Shown: positions 33,787 to 47,300 of the stretch, in pieces
Layout: each line of letters begins with the position of its first letter
Position numbering within the stretch: position 1 is the stretch's first letter
Source of the DNA: Brachionus sp. 'Tiscar'
Lineage: Eukaryota; Rotifera; Eurotatoria; Ploima; Brachionidae
Assembly: GCA_006352455.1 (NCBI GenBank)
Contig: VANL01000009.1
Span: 62,001 to 126,000 of the forward strand
DNA length: 64,000 nucleotides
Direction: 5' to 3'
Position numbers and translations under genes: made by a program
The notes under the pieces: generated by a model
Seen by the model: only the letters and a program-made list of their open reading frames with translations
Database searches by the model: none
Told to the model about the DNA's origin: nothing

Positions 33787-36700
33787 TTATTGATTTAATT
33801 CAAGATGACAGGCCCTGCATACTCGTTGTGGTTTTTTACTGGAAGAAACTTGAGCTGTATAATCTGAACATTCATTGCAGAACACTTGACCACAGTTACG
33901 GCAGTGATGCTAGGAAAAATAAAAAAAATTGTTAAATTATTTTTATTTTAATTCTTATTTACTTTTCTATTAGTGACTGAAAAAAACTTTTTACATTGCG
34001 TACAATCATTAACTAGACTATCATCAATCCATTTGTAATTACTTTTTCTATGATTCAATACCTTGACAAATAAAAAATTTATTTATTTTTTTAAATTACA
34101 TGAGCCAAATGTAATGGATATAGAATTTTCATCATCAGAAAATTTTCAAAGAAAAGTGATTCAAATTATTTTAAAAAAAAAAAGCTGTTTAAAATATGAA
34201 ACGTTTATCGAATTCTAAAGGAAGCCCTGTTTTTTAGATTAGCTGTAAAGCTCAGAAAAAAGAAAAATGAAGTTTTTAATCAACTTATTTTAGTCTTTTA
34301 GTTTTTCATACAAAATAAAAATTCAAATTTTGAAAATTTCCTAAAATTTTTGAATTAAATTTGAGCTTTAAATTAGATACTTTGAAAAAAAAAACTTTAA
34401 ATTGTTTTTACCATTTTAAAATAAAAAGATATTAGCAAAAAAATTTCAAAGAAAAATAGAAATATGTTTAATTTTTTTTAAAAACTTGACTTAAGTTACT
34501 TGAAGTGTCTGATGCTCTCTTCCTAGTTCATGCAAAGCTGCTTGAGCATCCTCTAATTTTCGTTTGTAATCAACATTTTGAAATTTGAAATTTTCACATA
34601 ATTTTTCTGCTTCTAAGCATCGTTTAAGTAAATTATTTCGCTCATCAACTAAATTGCTTAAATTAGCTTCTAATTCTAAATTGTTTCCTTTAACGTCATC
34701 CAAGTCTTTATTAAGTTGAATTATTTTATCACTTTGCATTCTTAATTCATTTCTTAAGTTAGCTAAATTTTGGTTAAGTGCCTTTGATTGGGTTTCATGC
34801 TTCTTAATCGCATCAAGGCGCATTTTATCGCAATCGTCTCTCTCAATTTTTATTTCCTCATGTTCATTTTCTAATTTTTGAATTTTTTTCAATAATTCCT
34901 CTCTTTGAGCGGACAATTCATCATTTAAATTCTTTATTTTTAACACTTCAGTATTTTTTTGGCCTAGATCAGATTTTGTATTTTCAAGCTCAATTTGAAT
35001 ATTTTTCTGCGAATTTCTAAGCTCATCAATTTCGTTTTGTAAATTGTTTACTTTTTTTTCTAAAAAACCTTCTTTTTGAATAAATTGTTCAATTTTTTTG
35101 TTAGACTCAGAAATTTCTTTTAAAGATTCTTCCTATTTCATTTTGTAATTTAAAAATAACAAGGTTTAATAATTAATTTGATTGATCTACTTTTAGTTTT
35201 TTCTGTCTATCTAGTTCATCAGCGTTTTCTTTTAAATTTTGTCTCGATTTTTCTAGATCCAACTTCAACTCGGAGCATACATTTTCGCTAGTAGATCTAA
35301 TCACATCAATTGAATGACCAAGTTCTTCGATTGTTTTATTCAAATTAATAATTTGTTCTTTCAATTGATTATTTTCAGTAGTAATTTTTTCCTTTAAAAA
35401 AATTTTTTTTTTTAATTTTTGGTTAAAAATTTGTTACTAACATTTTTATCTAAAGTATCCTTCAGTTCATTTTGTTTTTTATTTAAATTTGAAACTAATT
35501 GATTATTTTTTAATTCAAGATTTAAAAAATTTTGTCTTATGTCAGATTCATTTTGTGTCAATTCATCTACTTTTTGCTTCAATAAATCTATTTCTTTAAC
35601 CAGAGCTTTCTTTAAATTGAAAAATTTTGAATTTATTAGAAATTTTTTTATTTTTTTTAAATTTACTTCATTATCTTGATTCAAATTAAGTTGTTTATTT
35701 TTTTCATCTATGTTCGAATTTAACATGTCAATATTTTTGTTTAAATCAACAATAACTGATTCATTTTTTGAATGAATTTCAGCAATAGATGCATTAAGCT
35801 GTTGCATAATTTCATTTAATGAGGAAATTTCTTTTGATAATTCTAAATTTTTATTATTCAAATTTTCCTTTTAGAAATAAGAGATTTTTTTGGATTATTT
35901 TTCTAATTTAAAATAGCAAAAAAAATTACATTATTTTTCTCCAAGCTCTTAATTTCGATAATATTTTCCTTGTGTTTCTGCTCAATTTGAAGTTTCTTTT
36001 CTTCTAAGTCGCCTATTGTTTCAATTTGACTCTTGTTTTTCGAGTCAAATTCAAAAATTTGATCATTTAAATTAAGAATTTTTGTCTCTAAATTGATTTT
36101 TATTTTATTTAAATCTGTTAAATTCTCATTTAAGTGGTTTATTTGTGAATTTTGATTGCTCAATTCTTGATTTTTAATATCAATAGAAGTTTCCATTTCA
36201 AATATTTTAGCATTTTGTTTGTCCGTATTTGCTTCTACCTCTTCTAGGCTTTTTTTAAGATCCTCCACTTGAATTTCAAACTTGGAATTTTGTTCAATCA
36301 GTTTTTTCTTTAAAATAACATTTTTAAAACAATTTTTTTTAAAAATAGTTTAAAAATAATTACATTATTGACAGTAATTTCATTAATTAAATTTTCTTTT
36401 TCCTTTAATAAATTTTCAAATTTAGTTTTTTCATTGTCAAATTTGTTTTCCAGAGCAGCTTTTTGTATCTCAATTTCGTCGCAAAAATTTTTAAGTTTTG
36501 ACTAGAAAAAAATTAAAAAAAAAATTTAATAAAAAAAAAATTACTTTTTCCGTTTCAAGATTATTTTTTTTCACTTCAATTTCCTCTGTAAATTTTTTAA
36601 GCTCAGCAATTTCATTAGTATTTTTCTTTATTAGCTCAGTTAATTGGCTCTAAAATTATGAAAAATTTTTATCATGAATAAATCTTTAAAAACAGTTTTA

Positions 36701-38513
36701 ATTTTATCAACTTTTTCAATCAGCCATTGGGATTTTTCCTCATTTAAACTTTGAAGTTTGGATCTTAGTTTTATCATTTCGTTTTCGGATTCTTCTTTTT
36801 TCTAAAATAATATTTTTTTTATAGAAAAAAAATCTAAAAAATTATATTTATTTACTAAAATTAGATCCGATAGTTCTGTATTTTCTTCGTTGTTTGATTC
36901 AGAATTTAGCAACTTGCTAGTCAATTCAGCTTTTTTTTCTTCTAACTGACAAATATTTTGATTGAGTTCAGCTTTTTCTTGATTTAATTCCTTTATTAGC
37001 GTAGTAAAATTCTCTATTTGATTATCTCTGTCTTTTCTAAGATCAATAATCTTTTTATTCAAATCTTCAATGTTCAATTTATGTTCTTGAATTAGTTCTT
37101 CTTTATTCATTGAAATTTTTTTCAATTCGTTCTCAACCTAGCTTTAATTTTAGATTTATTTTGCAAATTAAAATTAAAATTTAAATACCTGCTCAAATTT
37201 TTTTCTATTTTCTTCTAGTTCATAACATTTTTGATTATATCTAAATTATTTTAAATTTATGCAAAAAGACAAAATTTTAGAATAACACCAACTTTTCTGA
37301 ATCGATAAAATTTTCCGAGTTAAATTTTTCTAAATTTTCCTTCAACCTTTTTTTTTTAAAAAATTAATATTTAATTTGAGTATGGTTATTTTTACTTTTC
37401 TATTTTTTGGTTAAGATCTTGATTCTCTTTAGTTAATTGCTTTAATTGATTTTCTTTGTCCTTTACAATCAACTCAGAAAGTTCTTGAACTTGGACAATC
37501 TCTTTTTTCAGGACATTTAAGTCATCGACTGTTGGTCGAAGCTCTAATTCACTTTCCAGCTTATTCAATGCTTCACATTTGCTCACAAATTCTTCCTTTT
37601 TAATAAAAAAAAATATAATTTTTCTATAATTTTCAATTTTTAGAAATAAAACTTGTAATTGTGAAAGATTTATTCTAATTGATTTATTTTCTTCATTTTC
37701 TTGTCTAACTTTTTCTAATTCTGTTATCTATTAAAAAAAAAAAACATTTAAACAATTTAAAACATCTATTTAAAAAAATTACATCTAGTTTATGTTGTTT
37801 TTCAATGTTCAATTTGTCTTTTGTTAAATTTTCAATTTTATCATTCAAAACTTCAATTTTTTTATTAAGCTCATTGTTAGCTTTTTAGAAATTTGAAAAT
37901 TCTAGATTTAAAAAATCAAATAAATACATGTTTGCTTGATTTGTTCCTCTAAAAATAGTTTTTCTCTTAACTGGACAATTTCATGTTCAAGAGCGCTTTC
38001 TCTTTGACCAGGAGGCTCATTGTTGAAGCTTAAAATAGACCGGTTGTCTTGAATTGACTCAGCATCTGAAATGGCATTTGCAGAAACCGAAACTCTTTTT
38101 AATAACTAGGAAAAAATAATAATATTTTAACAGTTTTTTAGAGAAAAATTCCGTAATACGGCTTCTGCTGTCGCATTTAAAGATGATCTATCTAAAATGT
38201 CTTCGTCATTTATAGAGTTTTCTGCTTCCCCGTTTTGATGTATATTTGAATAATGATTGAATAGAATATCTTGGTTGTCAAAATTCAAATGACAAACTGG
38301 ACATATAAAGCCCTTTAAAATAAGAAAAAACTTAATATTCAATTTAATGTTGTAATAAATAAGATTACATGTGAAGGTGAGTTTTCGGGTTTTTTAACTT
38401 GCTTGTTTTGTTCCTAAATTTAAAATAGAAATATTAAAAGCTGAAAACTTTGTATTCGATTAAAAATCAACTTTTTGCGGGGTATCTTTTTTTCCTAGAA
38501 ACTTATTAAACAT
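33787..38513 (-). CDS. EEA1: Early endosome antigen 1, multi-exon
   Basis: Rab5 effector that tethers early endosomes. The first exons, phased, are 38513-38472, 38413-38369, 38312-38160 and 38105 onward. The third encodes the N-terminal C2H2 Rab5-binding finger (GFICPVCHLNFDNQDILFNH). A long coiled coil of roughly 1000 residues follows, from about 38.0 to 34.5 kb, cut into many short exons by introns of about 50-60 bp. The last two exons (34061-33963, 33909-33787) encode a FYVE domain with all phosphatidylinositol-3-phosphate motifs: WIDD, RKHHCRNCG and RVC, plus eight zinc-ligand cysteines/histidines (CTQC, CRNCG, CNEC, CRAC). The exon ending at 34500 is followed by a 438-bp intron, long for this gene. 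I did not phase every coiled-coil exon. Confidence 0.93.
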
Positions 38514-39729
38514 TGCTGATCTTATAAATTAAGCTGTTTATCGACAAAAAAATTTATGACTTTATTTTTCTCAGTATATTCTATGTTAAAAAATATGTTA
38601 TTGAGCATATAAATTTCATTCAAAACTAAATTGAATCATATGATAATTTAAACAAATTTTATTTTAGTTTGTTCATCTTCTGATCAAAAGTTAAGCTAAA
38701 TTTGTAAAAACTTTCAAAAAAATTTTGCATTTATTAAATGCATGATGTAAAATGTATTTTAAATTCTTAAAACTTTAAAATATTTTTAAGTGGAGAAAAT
38801 TAATAATAATAGCTCCTATATTAATAATCTCCTATAAAATGTATTGATAACTAAAAATGTAATCATTCAGATAACATTACCGGTTGGTCAATAATTTTTA
38901 AAAAATTATATTATCAGTTGATAGCACTACCGGGGAGTCCCATTAAAATTAGATTTTTTAATATAAATATAATTAATAAAATTTCTTATTGTTTTTGCAA
39001 AAGATTTTTATTTCAGATTTTTTTTTTTAAATTTAATACATTCTTTTTTTCTCAAAATAATATGAGTTAATTATTTAGAAAAAAAAGTTTTTTAATTTAT
39101 GGTGTCAAAATTTCAATAAAATTAAAAATACTGTATTCCCTCATTCGATTATGCTGCACTACAAGCCAAGACAAGCAAATTAAAATAACAAAAAAAATGT
39201 TTTAGCATGGGTGAGATGTAGTTTGGTGCACGGTCCAAAAGCTGGTAGTTTAGCTTGTGATGCAGCATAATCGAACGAAGGAATACGGTATTTCTAAAAA
39301 ATAAAAATTTAAAATTGAATTTTAGTTTAATAATTTTTTTTTGAAAGTAGATTTTTTAGATTTTCATTAATTTTATTTAATTTTTTCAACTTTTTTAAAT
39401 TAAAAATTAATAATTATATAAAGATTTAAGTCCTGTTGTTCATTAGGTTTATTGTAATGATGAGTAAATATTCGAATTCATATAAATTGATTAACTTTTT
39501 TTTTAGGTCATATTTTATTTAAGAAAAAATAAAAACTTTAATTAGTTTTAAAAATATTTAATTTTTAAAATGTTTTACTGATAAGCTTTTCGTCAACTAC
39601 TTTTAAAAGTTAGACAATTTTGTCCTTAAAAAAAATTTTTCAAATTTTAAATATTTCAAAATTTTTCAATAAAAATAAAAATTAAATAAAATAGAACTTA
39701 TTTACAACACTCTCTTTGTCTTGTAATTT
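38514..39729. other. Spacer between EEA1 and the nucleoside transporter
   Basis: No gene-sized frame. It contains the EEA1 upstream region, a TA-flanked inverted-repeat element (39129-39290) and long A/T runs. An acceptor-like ATCAG lies immediately before the EEA1 ATG on the minus strand. Confidence 0.45.
39129..39290. mobile_element. TA-flanked MITE with ~27-bp terminal inverted repeats
   Basis: The left end CTGTATTCCCTCATTCGATT plus ATGCTGCA (from 39131) matches the complement of the right end (39260-39288, reading CCGTATTCCTTCGTTCGATT plus ATGCTGCA inward) at about 25 of 28 positions. A TA dinucleotide bounds both ends, as in Tc1/mariner-type insertions. The core is about 100 bp, AT-rich and non-coding. 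Confidence 0.7.
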
Positions 39730-41627
39730 TTATATTATTGTTACAATAGTTTCGAATAATCGCGAGAATTCTGATCCACACAGGCTACCAAAAATGAAAG
39801 AAAAAGCTGTCAACAGAGCAGCGGGCTGTTTGTATTTATATTTTATTTCTCTTGAAGTTATAAAAAATAGAACAATTAATTTTTTTTTTTTAAACTTACT
39901 TCGGTGCAAAAGACATTAGAAGAGACACAAAAATTGCAGTCAAATAATGGCAAATAAATGATCCGAGCCAATAAGCATAATCATTTTCGATCAAGACTGG
40001 CAGATTTTTGCGTTTTTCTGCTGCAAAATTACAAAATATAAAAAAACAAACTGTTAAAATGGACTTGAGCATTGAAATTGCCAGTAACAGCTTTATACTT
40101 GGCTTAAATATAAAAAAAATTATGAAAATAAAAACAATATTTAAAAAAAAAACCTTTCTAAATAAAAAGCAACTTATACTCCCAAGACAAGTTGCCACAT
40201 AGTACGTTAAATCACATGTAATATCCACAAAAAAATGATCTATTATTTAAGAAATCTGTAAATTATTTTCCTAAATGATTAAATAACCCACTAGGTATAA
40301 TAAATGTTTCAGTTTCGATCGAAACTGGCTTTATTTGTTTTTGATAGCTGGAAAAACCGGCCGAAGTTGTAAACATTAAGAGCCAAATACACAAATATAA
40401 AGGCCAAAACTATTAAAAATTTGAATTTTTTTTTCAAGCAATTAATAATTTTTTTCCTTACTCTTTTTATTGTACGAATATAGGGCATGTGAAAAAGTGT
40501 TCTACGGGCTTTCTCATTGGCAACCATATGATCGTTGGCTATGTCCAAATGATAGCGGTAATAACTCTTGATTTAAAATTAATTTTTAAACTCTTAAAAA
40601 AGTCAATTACTTACTGATAATGGTAAAGAAAAATGTGCAATAAATGCAATCAAAACTAATCCAAAAAAAATAACAAAAAAAAATATTGGTAAAAATACAT
40701 TTTTGATTTCAACTTAAAAAATAAAAATTGAAAATAAAACTCAGAAAAATGAAGCATAAAAAAATTACAATATTTGAATAAAAAAATAATTATTTTGTAT
40801 ATCAATCCGGAAAGCATGTAGCCAAAAAGAATTGAATTTGTATATTTAGGAGGAAGCATGGCAGCAGCATATATTGATGAACTAAATATTATTCCATGAA
40901 GAGCTAAAATTTAGGTTTTAAAATAAAGAATACTTTGAGTCCAAAATATTTTTTACCAGCAAGTAAACAAATGATCAAACAAAAACATATGAAAAAAGAA
41001 TTGGACCAATTGCTTGAGTCTAGAATAGACAAAACTATGATGCTTCCTGTTCCGAAAGCTGAACCAATTAAACAAAATGGAATTCGGTCTATCTGATTGA
41101 ATCTCCTGTAAATTTTAATTTAGGAAAAATATTTAAATCTTTAAAATAAAAACCCAACTTATCACAATTAATCAGATTAAAAATTGTCATTAATAAAAAT
41201 GTTCCGTTCCATATAACACCCGATATAAAAGAGAATTTCTTTTGATAAAATGACCCAGCACTTATTGGAGTATTGAGTTTAACATTTATTAAAAACTAAA
41301 AGGTTAAAATTTAAATTGTTATTTAGAATTTTTTTTTTAGCTAAAATGTATTACATCATTTGCCATCAGTAATAGATACCATGGCAAAATTGTGCATATT
41401 CCGTATAAAATGTAAATGATTAGTACCAAATTGAAGCGATCTTTTAAAATTGGCTTGGAATCTGAAAAAGTAAGCGATAACTCTTTCTTATGAAATATTT
41501 TGCATTTGTCTTCTTCTTTCAACTGATCAAAATTTTTGAGTATTGGCAGCATCTTAATTCCTTCAATTATTTTTTCAGCATTTTCATGTTTACAAAAGCT
41601 TGATGCCGTGCTGGTTATTTTTGACAT
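39730..41627 (-). CDS. Equilibrative nucleoside transporter (ENT/SLC29 family), multi-exon
   Basis: A multi-pass plasma- or organelle-membrane carrier for nucleosides. The first exon begins at 41627 and contains the family signature DRFNLVLIIYILYGICTILP followed by W (DRY/NLVY...G.GTLLPWN in relatives). Later exons carry ALHGIIFSSSIYAAAMLPP at the position of the TM5 block, an intracellular loop with ARRTLFHMPYIRTIKRV, DYAYWLGSFICHYLTAIFVS, and a C-terminal ...YKQPAALLTAFSFIFG then GSEFSRLF block ending at a stop at 39730-39732. About 10-11 membrane spans are expected for the family, and at least eight hydrophobic segments are visible. Introns are short (about 50-60 bp). I did not phase all exons, and which SLC29 member it corresponds to is not clear. 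Confidence 0.85.
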
Positions 41628-44352
41628 ATTGTAAAAAACTAATTTTCTTGATTTTTTGTCAAAATATTTATTTTTTTTTTAACAATGATTTAAACACCGA
41701 ATAGATCTATATTTGACTTAAAGTCTATTTACTTATTATCCCACTTTGTCTAGGTACGTGAAAATTGACAAGATATTTAGACATAAGACATTTATCAAAT
41801 CTTAATTAAGCTTGTTATTTTTTTGGGTTTGAACAATATGTGTGATTTTTACTTGATTGAAATATCAATATTGTTCTAAACTAATGAGTACATGCAAATT
41901 TTTGTAACTTGAAAAGTTTTAAATTTAATTCAGAATTTTGAAAAAAGGTAAACAAATCTTAAAGAAAATTTTAGACAAATTAAACAATTATAAATTACAT
42001 TTAATCTAATTCGAATAAATCCAAAGAATGGCTATTCTAGTATTAAGATATATATTTATTGGATTGTTTTTTTAAAAAATATTTTTAGTTTTAAGATCCA
42101 TTGAATAGTTTTCGGATCGAGCCGAAGTTATCTTAAATATTTTAGTCGTCTAGCAATCCTAAAATTTTTCATTATATTGCCTAAATTTTTAGTTATTTTC
42201 AGATTTTTTTTAAAATAAAAAATGATTCTTTAAAAGAAAACATGAATAATCACAATTCGAATTCTACGAAGAATTCTGTGAAGATTATTAAAATTAACTG
42301 ATTTTTTGATTTTTATTTACTTTTTGTGTTAATAATAAAAATTATTAATAAAGAATTCATAAAATATCGTGAAAAAAATTTCACTTATTAACAAAAAAAG
42401 ATGCATATCTTACCACTGCTAATGGTAAATAGGGAAAAAAATTGAAAAATATCCAATTTTTTTCTTAGAGAAAGAGAATTTTAAGAAATATTATTATAAA
42501 ATGAAAAAAATGATCTTTTTGATCTTAGTGATTTAGATCTTTTTTATTTTTTTATCTGTTTTCTTTTAAAACATCTTAGATTATATTTTCCATTTCTTTT
42601 CTATTAAGGTGCTCAAAATAATGCGTTGGTTCTATCAGTTGAAATTTGTAATGATTTTCATGAAAATCCTTTCGATTTTTAGTTGTAAAATTAGTGAAAA
42701 TGACTAGTAGCTTGTTCGTTGGTAATTTTTAATTAAAATTTCTTTTATAATAAATCATTTTGTTAATAAATGAAAAATAACTTTATTCTTAAATTCAAAA
42801 AATTTTATTTTACTAATTTTATAGAAATCGAATAACAAAAATTAATCGATTAAAAGTTGGTCGATTATTGATAATAGATCGCTAACACTAGTTCAAAAAA
42901 ATTGTATAAGTCAGCTAAAAGATCAATTTTTTTGGCAGTGACTTGACTTTTTATTTCAAAGTCTTTGAAATGACTTTTTTTAGAAAAAATTCAAGTCAGA
43001 TCAAATGAAAAAAACTTGACTTTATTGACTTTTTTTTTTAAAAAGACATTTCAAAGACTTTGGAATAAAAAGGCCTCCTTAATAATATAAGGAACGGCAA
43101 AATACATATTTTTAAAGAATAAATTTTCAAGTCTAAAGACTTTAAAAAAAGTCAAGTCAAGTGACTTTTAAACAGGTCTGGTTATAAAATATTGAAATAA
43201 AGTTAATTAAGTTTTTTTTTATTTTGTTTTAATCATAGATTGAATAAGTCATTATTTTTAAGTTATTTTAATATTACAAGAATTTAAGTTGAATCAATGA
43301 GTATTAATTTCTTATAAATTAATCTTTTCACATTTACTTTTAAAAATAAAAATTTTAATTCAATTATTTTCAAAAAGGTTGTATCTGGGTATAATTTTTG
43401 AAGTATCAATTATTAAAATAGCTTTAACTCAATTCATTCTAAAAAATAATAAGGAAATTAATTTAAAATGCTACTCTTTGATCTTTCATTATGATAATTC
43501 CTTTGAGTGTATAGATAAAATAGTTATTAAATTATAAAAGAAACCGATTAATTCAAAATTTATAGTATTACATGACAAAAATTATAAAATAAATGAAAAA
43601 ATATACTTATTTTTAATTGTTTATTTTAATTAATTAAAAAAATTAAATTTAATAAATAATCAAGTTTTAGAAACAGAAAAAAAAAAACAATTAGAAAATT
43701 AGAAAAAAAATATTGAAATAAATTTCTTATAGTTTGATTAAGACTCAAATATATTACGGTAGATTAGATTTTAACTTGAATAACAATATCAGTGATTTTG
43801 CGCAATCAATAGTTGTTTTTCAATGCGGAACTGCTTCACAAAAAAAAAATTCACACAATTAACAATTCAACAATTTTTTAAGATGTTTAGGAAGTATTTA
43901 AAAATACAGGGAATTAATTTACTTTTAAAAAAGAAAATAAATGCACAAAAAAAAACTCGACTTGAAACAGAAAAAAAAATTAATTTTTTAATTAATATTT
44001 TGTAGAAAAAAGAAAATTTTTATGATTTTTTTTTTGAAAAAAATTTTACAATTTTCAACACTATCATAATATACAATTGTCAGGACTACTTTGTTTGAAC
44101 AACTGGAGTAGCCGAGACTGTATGTCTTCATATGCTCTCGCAATAAATGATCATCAAGGAATTTAAATAATAAACTCAAAACAAATTGAAAAAAAAAAAA
44201 AGGGGAAAAAAATTTACAAAAATTTCACTAACAAAATCAATTAATTATCCGGATATATGACTCGATGATTAAAATATCTAAAAAAGCTCATTCTCCTTTT
44301 ATATACCCATATAAAATTATTTTGATTAAATTTTTTTTTTGGCTTGATTAAC
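41628..44352. other. 2.7-kb spacer between transporter and zinc-finger gene
   Basis: No credible coding frame. It holds a foldback element at about 42935-43180 and very long A/T runs. The right end (to about 44200) is the likely 3' UTR of the minus-strand zinc-finger gene. Two short frames here, at 43823-44005 and 43988-44179, look accidental. Confidence 0.45.
42935..43180. repeat. Foldback element built from GACTT-rich inverted repeats
   Basis: The arm TTTTTATTTCAAAGTCTTTG plus AAATGACTTTTTT (42947-42981) is complemented at 43040-43072 with few mismatches. Outer arms TGACTTGACTTTTT (from 42944) and AAAGTCAAGTCAAGTGAC (about 43146-43165) pair as well. The right end reads CAGGTCTG, a hAT-like terminus, but I could not find a matching left end or target duplication. 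It is probably a degraded non-autonomous transposon. Confidence 0.55.
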
Positions 44353-47300
44353 TTAATTTTCGTCAACATCTTCTTGACTTGACTCTTGGTTAGGAGCATC
44401 TTGAGCCAAAGCTTTTGCGTCCAAGTCCAAAGGCTTCAAAGTGACTTTAAGCGAAATCGAATTGGCAAGTTTACTTTTAACCGGTAAATAAACCATGCAT
44501 GGCACAAAATTATCCTCATCATCCTGACACTCTAACCAAAACGCTTGCATATTGCACGAATTTGATGACGAGTCGGTTGCACTAGTCTTAGGAGTCAGGT
44601 CTAGCATTTGAGAATTTTTGTGTTCATTATCGAAAATTTTCTCCTCGTCCACATGAAGAGTCGTCTCTTCGTCCAAATCATCAGTTTTTTTGCTTTTATG
44701 ATTAGAGCCTGAGCTTCTCATTGAAGTAGACGGCGAAAGCGCTGAATCAAATCTTGAATATTTCTCTCCAGTAGAAGCTTCGACCAACGAGTTAATCAAG
44801 TTATCGTCGGCTTGAATCTGATGTGCATTCATCAAATGCGACTTTAAAAAATATTTGTTGCACAATTCCTTTCGACATATGTGACAAGAAACACGAGCCA
44901 AAGCGGGCGGTCTCTTGGCACTTTGAGAACAAATGGCATCAGCAGTCGCTTTGTTAAAATTTGGCGAACTAGTGAATCTATCTTCATCCAGATGAGCATT
45001 CTCTCTGAAGCCATTCAAATCCTCTTCGCATTCATTCTTGCTTATTTCGCCAATTTCCTCATCGGCCTCATTGGATCCATTTCCAATAGAGTTCGGCTCG
45101 GCTATTCCATGCACTTTTAGCTTGTGAGTCTTCAAAAAATACTTGTTGCATACTTGCTTATTACAAATGTCACATGTAACTCTATCGGCCATTTTGGCCG
45201 CAAAATACGAGTCCATTATGCCAAAAATGGTAGGTGTTGGTATACCGGCAGCGGCGGCAGCCGCGGCTGCAGCAGCAGCAGCTGCTGCAGCGTTTCCGCC
45301 GAATACGTCAAATTGAGAAGCAAATTGATGTTGTTGTTGTTGAGTTTTTAGATTGGCAAGAAAATTTTTGGCCAATTCTTCTTTGTCGTTGTGTGCAATG
45401 TCTACAGAATCCAACGATTTGGGAGACGAATGCTGCTGTGTTTGCTGATGCTGATGATTTTGCTGCTCATTGTTTAACTCATTTGTTTCATTGTCAACCT
45501 TGTGTTTATTTAGCTTGTGCAATCGCAAGTATTCCTCATTGAAAAATTCTTTTTTGCACAAGTCACACGTGACTGAATTTGACTTGGCTTGTTTAGATGT
45601 TTCTTTTGACTCGTCGTTTTTGCCAAAGGCGGCATTCAGCTTTGACATAAGCTCAAGATTAGATGAAGCGTTTGACGATGGCGATGTCGAATTAGCATTC
45701 GAAGGAATATTAGTCTGTGAATTGACTGGTAGTACATGCGGCAATTGCATCATTGGTGACATGTACGGATTGACGAACATCATGTTGGCGGCCGCTGCGG
45801 CCAAAGCCAGCGGATGATGGGCGCCCTGCGACCCGCCGAACAGCGACAAATTAAAATTCGGCTGCACGCCATTTTTAATCGAACTATTTGACTGCGATTG
45901 ATTCGATTGTGAGAGAGCTAAATTTTGATTTGATTTTACTTGTGGTAAACTTTGATGAAGCTGTTGTTGTTGCTGTTGCTGTTGTTGTTGTTGTTGTTGT
46001 TGTAAATTGGCGTTTGAATCTTCTATTTTTTTATATGATTTTATATTGTTTTCAATGGTGATGCCATGCACGTCATATTTATGCTTTTTAAGATAGTATT
46101 TATTACAGAATTGTTTGTTGCACAATTCGCAAAAGTCTTCAACAACGCCATTCGAGTTTTGTCCAATGCTATCATGTGCTAGCTTTTGATAAGCGTTCAT
46201 GATCAATTCTTCGTGAGTTTTGGCCATTTTGGCATTGTTAAACGAACCAGACGACATGGCTTGATAGGTCTGATGGGGCACTGGCGAAATAGAAGCGGAC
46301 GATGTTTCGGAATTTGTCGACGCTGAGGAAGAGGCCGAAAACGATCTATTTTGATTGTTGTTAATGGGCGTTTTTTGTTTATTTTTATCATTTAGATCGT
46401 TTTGTAGCTTTGACATGGAAGCGCCGGACAAAGTGTTCAAATCTGAGCCGTTCAAGAACACTTTGTGCTTGTTGGCCAAATGCGTTTTAAGGAAGTACTT
46501 GTTGCAAAATTCTTTTTTACATAGATAACAATAGGCGTCTACATGAAATATTTTCGAGCCTGGCTGATTGAATTGAGGTGCAGCTGCAGCGGCCGCTATT
46601 GCAAATAACTGCTGCTGTTGTTGTTGTTGCTGATGTTGCTGATGCTGCTGTAAAGTAGAAAATGAATTTGTTTTGGCCATTTTTTTTCCATCATCTAATT
46701 TAGATTTTTTGCTACTGGTCTCATCCTCATCGTCCTCATCATAGTAGTGATTTGCGTCCGAATATTCATTATTATCTTGGCTAATGAATGACATATTTTT
46801 TTGAGCCACTTGTCCATCCTCTTGCTCATCGTATTCGCTCAAATTGGGCGAGTTTCTCTCATTTCTATCATTCTTTTCCTCGTCGTGCTCATCATAGTCT
46901 TGATTTGACTCGTCATTAATCATTTTATTAGACGATTCGTTCAAATGTTGAGATATTCTCGACTTTCGTCTTGACTTATGCAACGACAGCGAGTCCAAAT
47001 TCTCGTTATTTGACTCTTCGATCATGTCTTCGCCGTCCGCTTCGTCAAATTGTGCATTGCTCATTTGAGAGTTGATAGTTCGCTTGCGCTTTTTGGCACC
47101 GGTGGCCGTCTGCTTCAACAAGTCATCGCTGTCGTTCGGCTCGCTCATCTCTTGTTCATTTAGACTACTAAGAGGTTTCAGTCGACGTATTTTGTTCAAG
47201 TAGTTTGAGTCGCTTTCGTCGTCGTCCATCTGTGCCTCGTCGCTCTGCTTGAATTGGTTGAATAAGTGCTGCGAGGGGTTCTGAGCAGCCATGAGCGCTG

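Noticed and set aside
43823..44005. 60-codon plus-strand Lys/Phe-rich frame
   Set aside because: Composition is that of translated A/T-rich DNA, and it has no splice context.
43988..44179. 63-codon minus-strand frame downstream of the zinc-finger gene
   Set aside because: It lies in the expected 3' UTR, is short, and has no recognisable motif or neighbouring exons in phase.
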